Made by a program: the position numbers and the translations under genes. From Paratrimastix pyriformis (lineage: Eukaryota > Preaxostyla > Paratrimastigidae), in NCBI GenBank assembly GCA_027972325.1, contig JAPMOS010000001.1:1343821-1407820 (forward strand): a stretch of 64,000 nt of DNA, written 5' to 3'. Shown here piece after piece: positions 1-13,397 of the stretch (its first letter is position 1; each line of letters begins with the position of its first letter). Under the pieces are notes generated by a model. The model saw nothing but the letters and a program-made list of their open reading frames with translations. It had not been told where the DNA came from and searched no databases.

Positions 1-1100
1 CGAGGAAGTGCTTGCCCAGGAGCAGCAGCTTGAGGAAGTGCCGCGTGATGAGGGCCGTCAGCAGCAGCTTGAGCACGTCCGCGAACCGCTCGCAGTACTG
101 GATGGCCGGCAGGGCGGCCGGGTCTGCGGAGCGGGGGCGTGGCGGATGGGGTGGGGAGGTGTGTAACCCAGCCTGATTCAGCCCGGGTGGGGCGGGTGAC
201 GGGCGGACGGGGGGACGGGCGGATGGGCCGGACCTTCCTCGCTCTGGATGGTGCCCAGGATGGCGAAGAACTCCTCGATCAGGTCCGGGAAAAACGACCG
301 CTGGAAGAGCAGGTCCTCGTCTAGCGGTGTGTGTGTGGGTGCGACCCGATGGGATGGTCCCAACCGTCAGAGGAGAAACCCGCAGGGTGGGGGTGGGGGT
401 GGGGGGTGGGGAACATGCCGGCCGCAGACCGGGGCAGGAGGGACGGGGGTGGTCCGCCGGGAGGGCAGCAATGGCATCATTGAGGCGAGTCCAGGCCACC
501 TTGAGGTTGGGAGAGGCCCGGAGCTCTGGGGCCCGGACCCTCTCGTCCAGGCACATCCACATGGGAAGGGAGCACACCCTATGAAAATGAAAATGAGCTG
601 CAATTGGTGCGCAACGGTTTTCAACCCACCTCAGCAGCTTGCGACGAATAACATCGTGTTCCATGGCCTCATAAGCTCGATAAAGCAGATGCAGGAACTG
701 CTCGTTCTGTTCAAGCGACAGAGAGCGCTTGGAACGCTTCACATCCAGAAATTTGTCCATAAAGGGGCCGATTTTCTCGAAGTCTTCGCCCTTCCGAACA
801 AAATCTACGGTGGAGAGAAGTGAGCTTCAGAATCGGGCGTGTGCAATGCGCTTCCAAACCAAAAAGCCGATTGCCCATTGGGATTAACTGGGGAATGACG
901 AGCAGAACATCATCACGCTCTGGGACGTAATCCTTCCAGTCGCACATGGCCCGTATGTGTTCAGAAGGGGTGCGGAGACTAGAGCCCCGGCGTGCGAAGA
1001 ATTCGCAGGAATTGCCAGGTCGAGCACAAGCGCTCGGAACCGGCGAGTCTGGAGGCAGGAACCTGTTCGGAAACGATGAAAGCGACAAAATGACAGGCAA
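1..1100 (-). CDS. AQR: Aquarius (intron-binding spliceosomal helicase), N-terminal part, runs off the window start
   Basis: Aquarius is an SF1 RNA helicase of the intron-binding complex that acts in the spliceosome. Spliced minus-strand exons match the N-terminal ARM-repeat region of animal AQR in order. About 950-1,050 corresponds to the stretch before 'NVPAW'. About 640-810 encodes the helix pair ending 'HDVIRRKLLR'. About 475-590 contains 'SLPMWM', identical to human AQR. About 233-322 encodes 'LIEEFFAILGTI'. About 1-122 contains 'YCERFADVL', matching 'YCERFIELM'. The introns are short; the one after about 232 starts GTCCG. The start codon and most of the protein, including the helicase domain, are not resolved or lie beyond base 1. 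The family call is firm; the 5' limit is not, and the sequence between about 1,100 and 1,440 could belong to this gene or its neighbour. Confidence 0.8.
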
Positions 1101-1439
1101 AAGCCCGAAAGAAGAAAGAAGCCGCCCGAAAGGCCCTCAGGCAAATCCCCACCACCACCAATCATCCTCTTGGAGAGCGCGATTTCTTTGTCAGCGAGAA
1201 AATCGCCGAGGACCGGCTGAAATCTGCTACAACAAATTGACGAACAAAAAACATCATCTCCGCCGGCCCGCCTGTTCCCCCTGCGGTCTTCGTCGAAAGC
1301 GGAATTTGTTCTGGTCAGATGCCACCTACAGTGAAGAGAGAGCGGGACGGAGAGGCATGACAACCGAACAAGATGAGAAAAGGAAGAGACGGGAGCGCCA
1401 ACAGGCCTTAATCGGAGGGGGGCGATTGTTGGGATCCAC

Positions 1440-2198
1440 CCTGAGTGTTGTCGTGTAGTTTTGGATCGAGCGGGCATACTCGACCTCGGCCATGGCTACC
1501 AGGAGAAAATGATACCGGCAATGACTGTCATTTGCGGACCTTTTCGCTGAGCGGCTGAGACTCGCTTCTCCGTGCGGGGCTTCGTCTCGTCGTCATCGTC
1601 GCCCTTCTGGATTTTCTCGCCTTTGTCGTCTTTCCTAAAGGGGCGCAGATGTTTGCGTGCTCGGTAGGACTCACCGGCTGGGGGTGGAGCCTGCCAGAGC
1701 GGGACAGGGAGTCCAGATTGCTGTGCAGAAGTCGGGCTGGCTGTGGAAATCACCTGGAAAAAACGGATTATGAATGCAGTACACACGAACAAACCTGACT
1801 CCGGGCCTGCTGAACTGCGGACAGTTCAGGACGGGCAGGATCGCGAATTTTGAGATAGTCCGCATCGATCGGATTGGAGAACGGGTCGAGAAGGGATGAT
1901 GGCAATTTGGATTCTTGAGTTAGTCGAGGAGATGTGGGGGCCTCGACCGCAGGCTCAGCTTCGGCTGACTTGGGTGGCGGCTCTGTCGAGTCGACAATTT
2001 TCGTGTCGCCGCCTAATAAAAAAGGAATGGCAGACCTTTTTCATCATCAGAAGAGCTCCGCTCCCCGTCATCAGATGCATCTTCACCGGCGTATAGTGCT
2101 TGCAGAGAATCCGTCTTTTCTTCGAATGAGTGGACTTTGCGCCCAATTCCGGGGGAATATTCACCAGATCTAAGGTCAGTCTTCTGCTCGAGAACCAC
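1440..2198 (-). CDS. Unknown acidic/Pro-rich protein, several short introns
   Basis: I do not recognise this gene. A start at 2198 opens an acidic, Ser/Asp/Glu-rich N-terminus ('EDASDDGERSSSDDEK'). Splicing joins it to a Pro/Glu-rich segment (about 1,800-2,012), then a short Pro-rich exon (about 1,681-1,756), then a Lys/Asp-rich exon (about 1,550-1,640) and 'AMAEVEYARSIQNY' (about 1,450-1,497). The inferred introns start GTCTG, GTTTG, GTGAG and GTCCG and end in AG. One, at 2013-2035, is only 23 nt. The gene starts 25 bp from the divergent C69 dipeptidase start. The 3' end is not found. It could be a nuclear low-complexity protein, but no domain supports that. Confidence 0.4.
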
Positions 2199-2223
2199 AT
2201 TTTTGGAGACTCTGATGATCTAG

Positions 2224-4983
<2,760 letters not shown>

Positions 4984-5323
4984 ACACCACCCGACCGACC
5001 GACCGACCGACCGACCGACCGACCGACCGACCGGCCCATGTAAGTTCGCCCCGGGGATGGTGGTGCCACCGTCCCCCGCGTAAATAACTGCCCGTTCGAC
5101 TCTGCCCTTCTTTTGCAAGGGGTTGGGGGGGGGGGGGGGGGGGGGGAGCACTCGATGCGTGAAGGGGCCTCAACAAACTGACCGGACCCAACAAGAGAAG
5201 ACAAAGACGACGACACGCCCACTCACTCGGCGACAATTATATACCCGCAAGACAGAGGAAAGAGGTGGTGGTGGTGGCGGCGGCGGCGGCGGCGGCGGGA
5301 GGGTCGCTGGCCTGGCTGGGGCG
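4984..5323. other. Convergent intergenic region with (CCGA)n and poly-G
   Basis: This lies between the C69 stop and the RING/B-box stop on the other strand. It holds an 11-copy CCGA tetranucleotide array at about 4,989-5,032, a G homopolymer at about 5,126-5,146 and a GGC/GGT-rich tract at about 5,265-5,300. No polyadenylation signal or gene is evident. Confidence 0.7.
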
Positions 5324-8229
5324 TCAGTGCGCGTCAGCGAACTGGGCGAACTCGGCCAGAACGGTCATCGACTGCCCCCAACAGAACACCCCACCCAGCC
5401 CATCAGCAGGGAAGGATCAACGGCTGCGGGGAACTGGGGGACGCCGGGGAGGACGGGGGGCGGCGGCCAGGGCGTGGGCGGGGGAGCCGACCTTGCGCTG
5501 GCGCATCTGGAGGGACTGGAAGGACTCGTGCAGCGAGCGGATCTGCTGGTGCAGCTGCTGCTGGTGGTGCTCCTGCTGGGGCGACAGGCGCCACTGGATG
5601 GCGCCCCCAGGCCCCACCCCCCGGGTCGGTGTGGCTGGGTCGCCGGGCTCGGGGCCGGGCTGCTGCAGCGATTCGGAGGCGGCCTTGGGGGCGCTCGGGC
5701 CCTTGAGGGCCGCCCCGTCTCGGGCGGTGAGGGAGGCCGGCGAAGCCAACGGGCTGCCGGTACTGCCGCCGGCCGGCCGGCGGGCGGTGGTGGCGAAGAG
5801 ACTGGGCGGGAAGCGGACCGTCTCGACGGCCAGCCCGAAGGGGTCCTCCTCCTCCTCCTCGGGCGTGCCCCCGGCCGGGACGCTCGCCCCGTCGGGAGAG
5901 GGTGACAGCGGGGCGAGGGCGACGTCACCCTGGCCTGCGGGAAGCTGCGTGGCGCCAGTGCGGAGGGGCAGTGGTGGAACCGCCGGACGGGCCGCCGCCG
6001 GTTTGGGCAATGGGCTGGCCGGGTTCGTGACGACGACGGAGTCTGGCGGCGCGGAGGCGGATGCGGAGGGGGTATTGGGGAGAGTCTGCGTGGCCATGCC
6101 GGCGCCAGCGATGTTGCCCCGGTCGCGCAGCGGACGTGCGAATCTGGCGGGGCTGCCTAAAGGGGAGCCGGCCTCTGCCTCTGCCTCTGCCTCTGTTTCG
6201 GCCTGGTCAGCCGGGTCAGACGGCTCGTCAAGGCCCCAGCGAGCGCCCGCCACCAATGAGGCCAACCCGCCGCGCCTCGGCGGGACTCGCGGGGTCGGGC
6301 GGCCGCTGCCCGGTGATGCGGCGGTGGCCATGTCGCCCCCGGCTGCCGCGGGGGGTACCACCTCGAACGAGGTCGGGAACTCCGGGTCGCCCGAGGGGCC
6401 GCGGGGGGGCGCCATGGAGCTGCGGCGGGCCGAGGGCTGCGGCTGCATGGGGACGGCAGGGGATGCTGGGGGAGGCGAGGCCAGGGGTAGTGGCGGACTG
6501 AGGGCCTGCTGGGGGGTGGAGGAAACCGGCTCGGGTCGGGGTGAGGGCTTTGGGGTGAGGGGTACCGTCGCCGCTGCGGCCGCCTGAAGGAAGGAGGGGG
6601 CCGGATCAGCCACCGGGCACATGTCGGGGATGCCCGAGATGGCCTGGGGTGGCGGGGGTGGGGGTGGGGGAATGTAGGCGGGGAGCTGTTGGGTGGGCGC
6701 CGGCCTGGTCGGCGGCTGGGGGGGTGGGATCACCGGGGAGACCGGGGAGCCCTCGAGATGCGGCCGGAGCCCGAGATTCGGGCTGTTCGGACGGGGGGAG
6801 GCGCTGCGGTGCTTGCTGTGGCTGCGCGCTGCGGGGGGTGGGCGACGGGCATGCGCGGCCACAAAAGCCGCGTCGGCCTCGTTGAGGTCCCCGTCCGCCG
6901 TTCCATCGGCTCCGACTTGCCCCGGGCTCGGCGGCCAGATGCGGGGCGGCGAAGGGGTTGCCAGGGCGGCCGGAGGTGACGAGGACGGGTGATACTGTTC
7001 TGCAGCGGCGCCGAATGCGCGAATGGCCGCCAGGACGGGGTTAGGGTCCAGCGGGCGCGCCTCGGCCAGCTCCCCCAGGGCAGGCGGGGCTGCCGTTCGG
7101 AGGGATTCCTGTCCAGACGCGCCGTCGCTGAGTCCCGAGAGATGGACGGGGAGGGGGAGGGGAGGGGGGAGGGGGAGGGGATGGGGGAGGGGGAGGGGAG
7201 GAGGGAGAGGGTACGAACCTCAATGATGTTGTCGATGCGCTGGGCGCAGCCGAAAAGCAGCACCGGCGAGGGCTGCTCTGTTAGGGCCTCTCCGTACTGC
7301 AGGGCGTGGCCAGCCGAGGCCCGCGCGACCCGGATGGCAACGTGGCGCTCCTGCAGTTGCGCCACTGTCGTGGAGGATGACAAGAGGTGAGCGGAGACGT
7401 ACAATCGCTCGGGTGAGAAGGCGACCAACGGCGGGACAGAAGCCCGTGGGAGGAAGAAGGGGAAGAAGGGGAGGAAGAAGGGGGAGGAAGAAGGAAGGGG
7501 AAGAGGGGCGGGAGATGGTCGCGGACTCTCGCGCTCGTGTTGCTGCTGCATCTGAACGAGCAGCGTGTCCCGGCGCTGTTTGATGGCTCGCATGATCTCG
7601 GCCATCTGCCGGCGCAGCTCGTCCAGGGCCGCCTCGTGCGCCTAAGGAGAGAAAGAAAGAAGAAGCTCACGACAACCGGGCGAAGAACGACGGCCGACCT
7701 TCTCGGCTTCACAGAGACGGGCCGCGCCTTCTTCGACCCGGGGCAAGAGCGTGTCGCGTAGGAGGCCCCCCATCCGCTCGCATCGCATGAGGAGGTCGGC
7801 ACGCACTTTGGGGATGGCCCGATCCATCGAGGCCAGCCGATGATCGGGGTGCTCATCTCCGGACACGCACTCATGGCAAACGGCTTTCTTGCATGTCATG
7901 CAGTAGAAGTGCAATGGCGAGGTCGGATGTTGTGGGCACTCCAAATTTTCCGCTGCGGGATAGCGATAGGGCAGTTTTGCTGCCCGTTCAGCGCCGAAAT
8001 CTTCGAGGCGCGGGTATTCCTCAGTGTGCTGAAAGTGCGTCACCTTCCCATCGATAGGACAGGCGAGGGACGCGCGAGTCACAGCCTCTTCAGCCCAGCA
8101 ATGCGAACAAATCGAATGAAAACAATCGAGGAGACAAGGCCTCCGGCTCTCTGAGTAGGGATTCAAGCAAAGAAGGCAATCGTTCCGTTCCAATGCACGG
8201 AGTTGCCCTTCTAGTATTTTATTTTGCAT
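5324..8229 (-). CDS. RING finger / B-box (TRIM-like) protein with long Pro/Ala-rich tail
   Basis: Probably a TRIM-type E3 ubiquitin ligase: RING domains recruit E2 enzymes and B-boxes mediate assembly. Exon 1 (to about 7,697) has a C3HC4 RING at residues about 19-60 ('CLLC', 'CFHSICSHC', 'CPI') and a B-box at about 95-135 ('CPQH', 'YCMTCKKAVCHEC', 'DHRL'). A coiled coil follows, continuing in the next exons ('ALDELRRQMAEIM', 'RDTLLVQMQQQ'). The rest is a roughly 480-residue Pro/Ala/Ser-rich region with a Gln/His stretch, ending in a small last exon 'MTVLAEFAQFADAH' with TGA at 5324-5326. Donors include GTCGG, GTCCG and GTTCG. No SPRY or NHL domain is visible at the C-terminus. The start at 8229 is 88 bp from the divergent PIG-O start. 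Confidence 0.78.
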
Positions 8230-8317
8230 CTAGCGCATTCCCGCACTGGCCGAATACAATTTCTTCAACCTGAAGGTTCTTTGCCCTATCTGCTCGTCGG
8301 GCGAGCTTCCGGGCTTC
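8230..8317. promoter_or_regulatory. Short divergent promoter, RING/B-box gene and PIG-O
   Basis: Eighty-eight bases separate the two start codons, so both promoters and 5' UTRs must lie here or overlap. The stretch is less GC-rich than the genes. I see no TATA box. Confidence 0.5.
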
Positions 8318-11300
8318 ATGCGCGCCCCGACTCTCTGGATCTTTTGGATCTTTTCTCTATTTATTTGTGGGCTTTATCTCTTTTTGAATGGGTTTTTCCT
8401 GACGCGATTCGAAATTCACACGCGCTCTTCGTGTGACCCGCCTGTGCCCTCCCAGCATCAGCCGATTGGAGGAGAAAAGCTAGAGTGTTGGAACACGCCG
8501 AGCTTTGACCGTGTGATGTTTTTGACGATCGATGCGCTCCGTTACGATATGATTGCTTATGATTCAGACCGGGATCCTGCTGACACGCCCATGCACGTCA
8601 ACAAGATGCCCACGGTCCACCAATTGATGAAACATCGTCCAGATCACTCCATGCTTTATAAATATCGTGCTGACCCACCCACCACCACCACGCAGCGTCT
8701 CAAAGGTCCGTCCGACACGACGATCGGCTCGGTTTGTCCCATCCTGCATGGCGGGGCGGTAGGCATGACCACGGGGGGGCTGCCGACCTTCATGGACATC
8801 GGGTCGAGCCTGACCAGCGAGGCGCTCCTGGAGGACAACATCCTGGACCAGCTGGCCCGCCACGGGCGCCGCCTCTGGCAGATGGGGGACGACACCTGGG
8901 TCCACCTGTTCCCCTCCGCCAACCACAGCGGGGCCGAGCACGGGCCCTCCGTCTGGTGGCGGGAGCAGTCGTCGCCCTCGTTCAACGTGAAGGACATCCA
9001 CTCGGTCGACCGGGACGTGCTCGCCCACCTGGGCCCCGAGCTGGCCGCCATGCGGACCGGGCTGCGGCCCCCCGGCGAGCAGCCCGCCGACCTGGTCATC
9101 GCCCACTTCCTGGGGGTCGACCACATCGGGCACCGCTTCGGCCCGGCGGCCGTGCAGATGAGCTGGAAGCTGCAGCTGATGGACGACCTCGTCCGGGCCG
9201 CCGTCGAGGCCATCGACGCCGAGTATGCCCGCTGTCCGCCCGCCGCACCTGCCCCGGCCGCCCCACCATCTGGGGCTCTGCGCCCGTCTCATCCGTGTGG
9301 CTTGGCACCCTGTATTGCGCAGGCGCCGAGTCGTGGCATCCGGGACAGCCGCCCTGCCGCGGGACGGCCCTGTTCGTCTTCGGGGACCATGGAATGACCC
9401 TCGACGGCAACCACGGGGGCGCATCCCCGGTCCGTCGCTCCCTCCTCCTCCTCCTCCTCCTCCTCCTCCTCCTCCTCCTCCTCCTCCCATCCGTTCCCCC
9501 GTATGCGCAATCCCGCTTCCTCGGTGATCGATGGACGGTCGCCCCCACCTGCGCTGGCCTGCCCCCATGCAGGACGAGCTGGATGCGGGCCTGTTCGTGT
9601 ACAGCCCCCGCCCCTTGGCCGCCCTTCAGGGCCAACGCTCGGCCGACCCGCGCCGGTGCGTGCGGCGGGACCTGTGGCAGCCCCTGGCCGGCGACCGGCT
9701 GGAGAGGTCCTGGTGGGAGGCCCTGCTGCCCGACTGCACCGCCGAGGACCGGGCCCCCGTGGCGCTCTGGCCCCAGATCGACCTGCCGCCCACCCTGGCC
9801 CTGCTCCTCGGGGTGCCCATCCCCTTCGGCAGCCTCGGCACGGCCCACCTCGAGCTCTTCGCCCCACCTCAGCAGCCGCAGGCCCCGGCGCCCATTCCGA
9901 CGCCGCCCGTCTTGCCGCCCCTCGGCCAGGACCCGGCCCTGGTGACCGGCTACCGGCGCCTCCACTCAGGCAGCACCCTCTTCGAGCTGCCCGATGGCCC
10001 CCAGTGGGCATGGGCCACCGGCCCGCGGGACCCGGCCACCGGGCCTGACGCCCCCCAGCGGGCAGCAGCCGCCCGGCTACCCCCCGGCCCCACCGAGCAG
10101 CAGCAGGCCGCCATCCTCCGGAACGGGCTGGCCCTGCTGCGGCTGAACGAGGAGCAGGTCGCCGGCTACCTGCGCGCCTACCGGCGGGGCCACTCGGCCG
10201 CCTTCACCGAGGTGGCGCCTGCCTACGCCCACGTGGCCGCGGCCGGGGGGGCTTCGGCCCCGGGGCCCAAGTCGCTGTTCGAGGCCTTCGAGGCCCTCCA
10301 CCGGGACGCCGCCCGGCGCGCCGCGGCAGCCCTGGGGTCCGACGGGGACCGGCCGGCCGCCCCGGGGGACCTGCAGGAGGCCCTGGAGGCGGCCCGGCGG
10401 CACCTGGGGGCGGTCGTGGACGGGTGCGTGCGGGCGTGGGCCACCTTCGACGAGGCCGCCATGTACCGGGGGGCCTCGCTGCTGACGGGGGCCCTGCTGG
10501 TGGGCATCCTGGAGCCCCTGCTGGCCGCCCGTCTGGCGGCCGTGGGGCGGCTGCTGCGGCCAGCGCACCAGTGGGCGGCGCGGGGCCGGGTGGAGCTCTC
10601 CATGGTCGGGGGCCTGGTGGGGCTGGCCCGCGCGTGGCTCGTGGCCCGGGATGGCGCCTGGCCCACGGCGGGCGGCCTGGCCTGGGCCTACGGGGTGGGG
10701 GCCGCCCTGGGCTACGGCCTGGGCGCGGGGCTGCTGGCGGCCATGTGGCTGCGGGGCCTCCTGCCCGCCCCCGCCCAGCCGCGCCCGCACCCGCACGGGG
10801 CGGCCCCACGGGACGGGGGGCTCAACCCGCTGACGGCCTTTCTGCTGGTGGCGGCGGTGGGCCTCAAGGGGGCGGGGCTCACCTCGAACAGCTTCATCCT
10901 GGCCGAGCAGCACGTCTGCACGTACCTGCTCCTGGCCGCCGCCATGGGGCTCCTCTACCAGGCCGCAGTCGCGGAGGCCTCCCGGGCCTCGTCGGCGCCC
11001 GCCTCTGCGCCCTCGGGGCCCCGGCCCCCTCGTGGGGATGCCCTGTGGGCGCCCTGTCGACGGGTGCTGCGGGGGCCGGTCGGCCTGGCGCTGCTCCTGG
11101 TGCTGGCCACAGCCATCGCCGGTCTGGCGCCCTCCCGCCTGTGCCGTCGCCATGTGGCCGGGGGGGAGAGGGAGGGAGGGGAGGGGGAGGGTGGGAGGGG
11201 AAGGGGAGGGGAGGGAGGGAGTGGAGAGGTCGGTGAGCGCTGCCCACTGATTGCTTGTCGGGTCGGGCCGGGTGTGGTCGGGGTCGGCTGGCTGGGGGCT

Positions 11301-11499
11301 GCAGGGCGGTGCAGCAGCAAGATCACCGACGAGAACTGGGACATCCTCGCCTCCTCTGCCCCCGGGCCCGCGGCCGGCCCGGAGGGACTCGAGGACGCCC
11401 GGCCAGCCGCCCCCAGGCACCAGCGGGTGGCTTCGTGGCGCCGACCGCGCTGCGCATCTGCGTCCAGTTCGCCAAGGTCGGCCGGCCACCATCCCCACA

Positions 11500-11530
<31 letters not shown>

Positions 11531-12791
11531 TCCTCCTCCTCCTCCAATCCTCCTCCGGCCTCTCGGGCTCATCCTGGTCGGTCGGCTCCCGGGTGGGCGC
11601 CATGCAGGGCTACCTGTGCCCCCTCGGGGTGCACTGCTGGGTGCTCTTCCTCTACCACCGCCGCTACGGGGTCTCCCTGCGGGGCTCCCTGGCCAGCCCC
11701 CAGGGGCGCCGCAACGCGGTGGCGCTCTGGGTGACGGGCCCGGTGGGCCTGCTGGGCACCCTGGCCTACTGGTCCCTCCAGGACATCGGTCTGCGGGCCC
11801 GCCCGGCCCATGCCCAGACGCACATTCGGTCCCTGCTGCTCACCGATGGCCGCACGCGGGGCGCGTTGCCCTGATCCCAGGCGGGCTGGACGGGTACCCA
11901 GCCTGGCTGCGCAACCTGCCGCCCCGCCTGGTCTACGCGGCCACCGCCCTGGGGGCCCTCCTCTACCTGGGGGACCTCCTGGGGTCCCTCTGCCGCCGCT
12001 CCTCCTCCTCCTCCCCCTCTGCCCGCTCATCCCCCTCGGGCTCCCGCCCATCCGCCCGCCCCGCTCCGCCGCCGGCGGGGGCAACCCTGCTTGCGGGCCT
12101 CTACGGGACGGTGTGGCTTCTGGCCCAGCTGGCCCTGGGCAGCTCGGCCGCCCCCGTGGGCGCCCTGGCCTGGGTGCAGGCCAGCTGCCTAGTGGCCCTC
12201 TCCCGGCAGGCCCCCCGAGGCGGCTGGGGCTACGGGGTGTGCTGGCTGCTGCTCACCCACCAGGCCTTCTTCACCACCGGCCACCACAACACCTTCGGCA
12301 CCATCCACTACGCGGCCGGCTTCATCGGGCTCGAGGTCTGCCCCCGGCCACCCGCCGCCCGCCCCTGCTCACGGGAGCACCTGGTTTTGGGGGCCTGGCG
12401 GGGTGCGCAGGGCTTCAACCCGGACGAGTCGCTTGCCCTGTCGGCCCTCAGCGGGCTGCTGGTCTTCACCAACACCTTCGCGGCCCACCTCCTGCTGGTC
12501 CCGGGCGCCCTCTTCCTCCTGCCCTCCTTCCAGCCCGGCCGCCCCGCTGCCCCGGCGGAGGGGCCGTCGCGGCCGGTGCAGGGGGTGCTGGTCCTGGTGG
12601 AGCTGCTCTGGATGTGCATCACGACCTGGTTCGTGCGCTACGCCCGGCGGCACCTGATGGTGTGGGCCATCTTCGCCCCCAAGTTCCTCTTCGATGCCGC
12701 CGGAACCTCGCTCCTCCTCGCCCTGGTGGCCTGCTGCGCCGCCTTCGCCCCTGCTCCTCCCCCGGGGCCAACCACACCCCGGTCGGAATGA
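8318..12791 (+). CDS. PIGO: GPI ethanolamine phosphate transferase 3 (PIG-O)
   Basis: PIG-O adds ethanolamine phosphate to the third mannose of the GPI anchor in the ER membrane; this is the link to protein. A signal-anchor helix lies at residues about 5-25. The luminal alkaline-phosphatase-like domain follows: 'FLTIDALRYD', 'RADPPTTTTQRLK' (catalytic Thr), 'TTGGLPTFMDIGSS', 'MGDDTW', 'SPSFNVKD', 'HFLGVDHIGH', 'GDHGM' and 'NHGG', then 'PTLALLLGVPIPFG'. The C-terminal half has many membrane helices and ends in 'HLMVWAIFAPKFLF', a PIG-O hallmark. First exons: 8318-8705, 8763-9233, 9323-9429 and 9573 onward. Later introns lie near 11,140-11,310, 11,467-11,575, 11,850-11,880 and 12,337-12,410. 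Phases agree for the first four exons. The intron at 9430-9572 carries (CTC)n and the one near 11,500 a poly-C run. The first 400 bp are much less GC-rich than the rest. Confidence 0.93.
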
Positions 12792-12856
12792 AACGCCCGC
12801 CACCATCATCAATGTCCATCGGGTCTTGAGGGGTAAAGGGCTCGTTACCCACAGCC

Positions 12857-13327
12857 TCAAGGGTGGGCAGCCTTCAGGCGGTTGATGGTCTCGATGTAAC
12901 CCCGGGCAGCGTCGAGACGAGGCATGCCTAGAGGAGGAGGAGGAGGGAGGGGGGGAAGGGTGAGTGTGTGTGAAACACAAACGGCGTGCACTTTCAGACC
13001 TTTCATGGAGGTCCACTCGTCCCACTTCCGCTTGGCGCGGAACCTAGGCGGGGTGTGTGGAACTCCGTGTTGTTGATCAATGGCGGCAGACCAAATTGCA
13101 GAGGGAGCCGGAGTGTTGTTGTCGCCGCAAACAGCCTGCTTATAATGCCTGTGGCCAAAAAAGAGTTGGGAAATGCGAGACCGAGGCGAACCGCAACCAG
13201 ACCGGTAGGCAACGATGGCCTCCTCATCGGAAATTTTCTTCGCGGTCATGGCATCTCCAAGCCACTGGGCAGCAGCGCGGAACTCCTCCTGCATTGGGGG
13301 AGGCATGAAACTGAGGTCTTCGGCCAT
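12857..13327 (-). CDS. Acyl-CoA-binding protein (ACBP), 4 exons, about 97 aa
   Basis: ACBP is a small cytosolic four-helix protein that binds long-chain acyl-CoA esters. The spliced product has the family pattern: 'EFRAAAQWLGD', 'KKISDEE', 'YRHYKQAVCGDN' (Tyr/Lys ligand contacts), 'AKRKWDEWTSMKG' and 'DAARGYIETINRLK'. Three introns start GTCTG and end in AG; each boundary restores the frame and the family sequence, so the exon model is well supported. The length matches single-domain ACBPs (about 86-100 aa). The gene is divergent from eRF1 with 70 bp between start codons, and ends with TGA at 12857-12859, 65 bp from the PIG-O stop. Confidence 0.92.
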   Translation of the reverse strand: MAEDLSFMPPPMQEEFRAAAQWLGDAMTAKKISDEEAIVAYRSGCGSPRSRISQLFFGHRHYKQAVCGDNNTPAPSAIWSAAIDQQHGVPHTPPRFRAKRKWDEWTSMKGLKVHAVCVSHTLTLPPLPPPPPLGMPRLDAARGYIETINRLKAAHP

Positions 13328-13397
13328 TGCTGGTGCTTGAAAATAACTATCTCGTAAACCGCGGATAAGTCCGACTCAGAAGCAGACCATCCAAAGG
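13328..13397. promoter_or_regulatory. Divergent promoter, ACBP and eRF1
   Basis: Only 70 bases separate the two start codons. The stretch is comparatively A/T-rich, in contrast to the surrounding genes. No recognised core element is seen. Confidence 0.5.
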
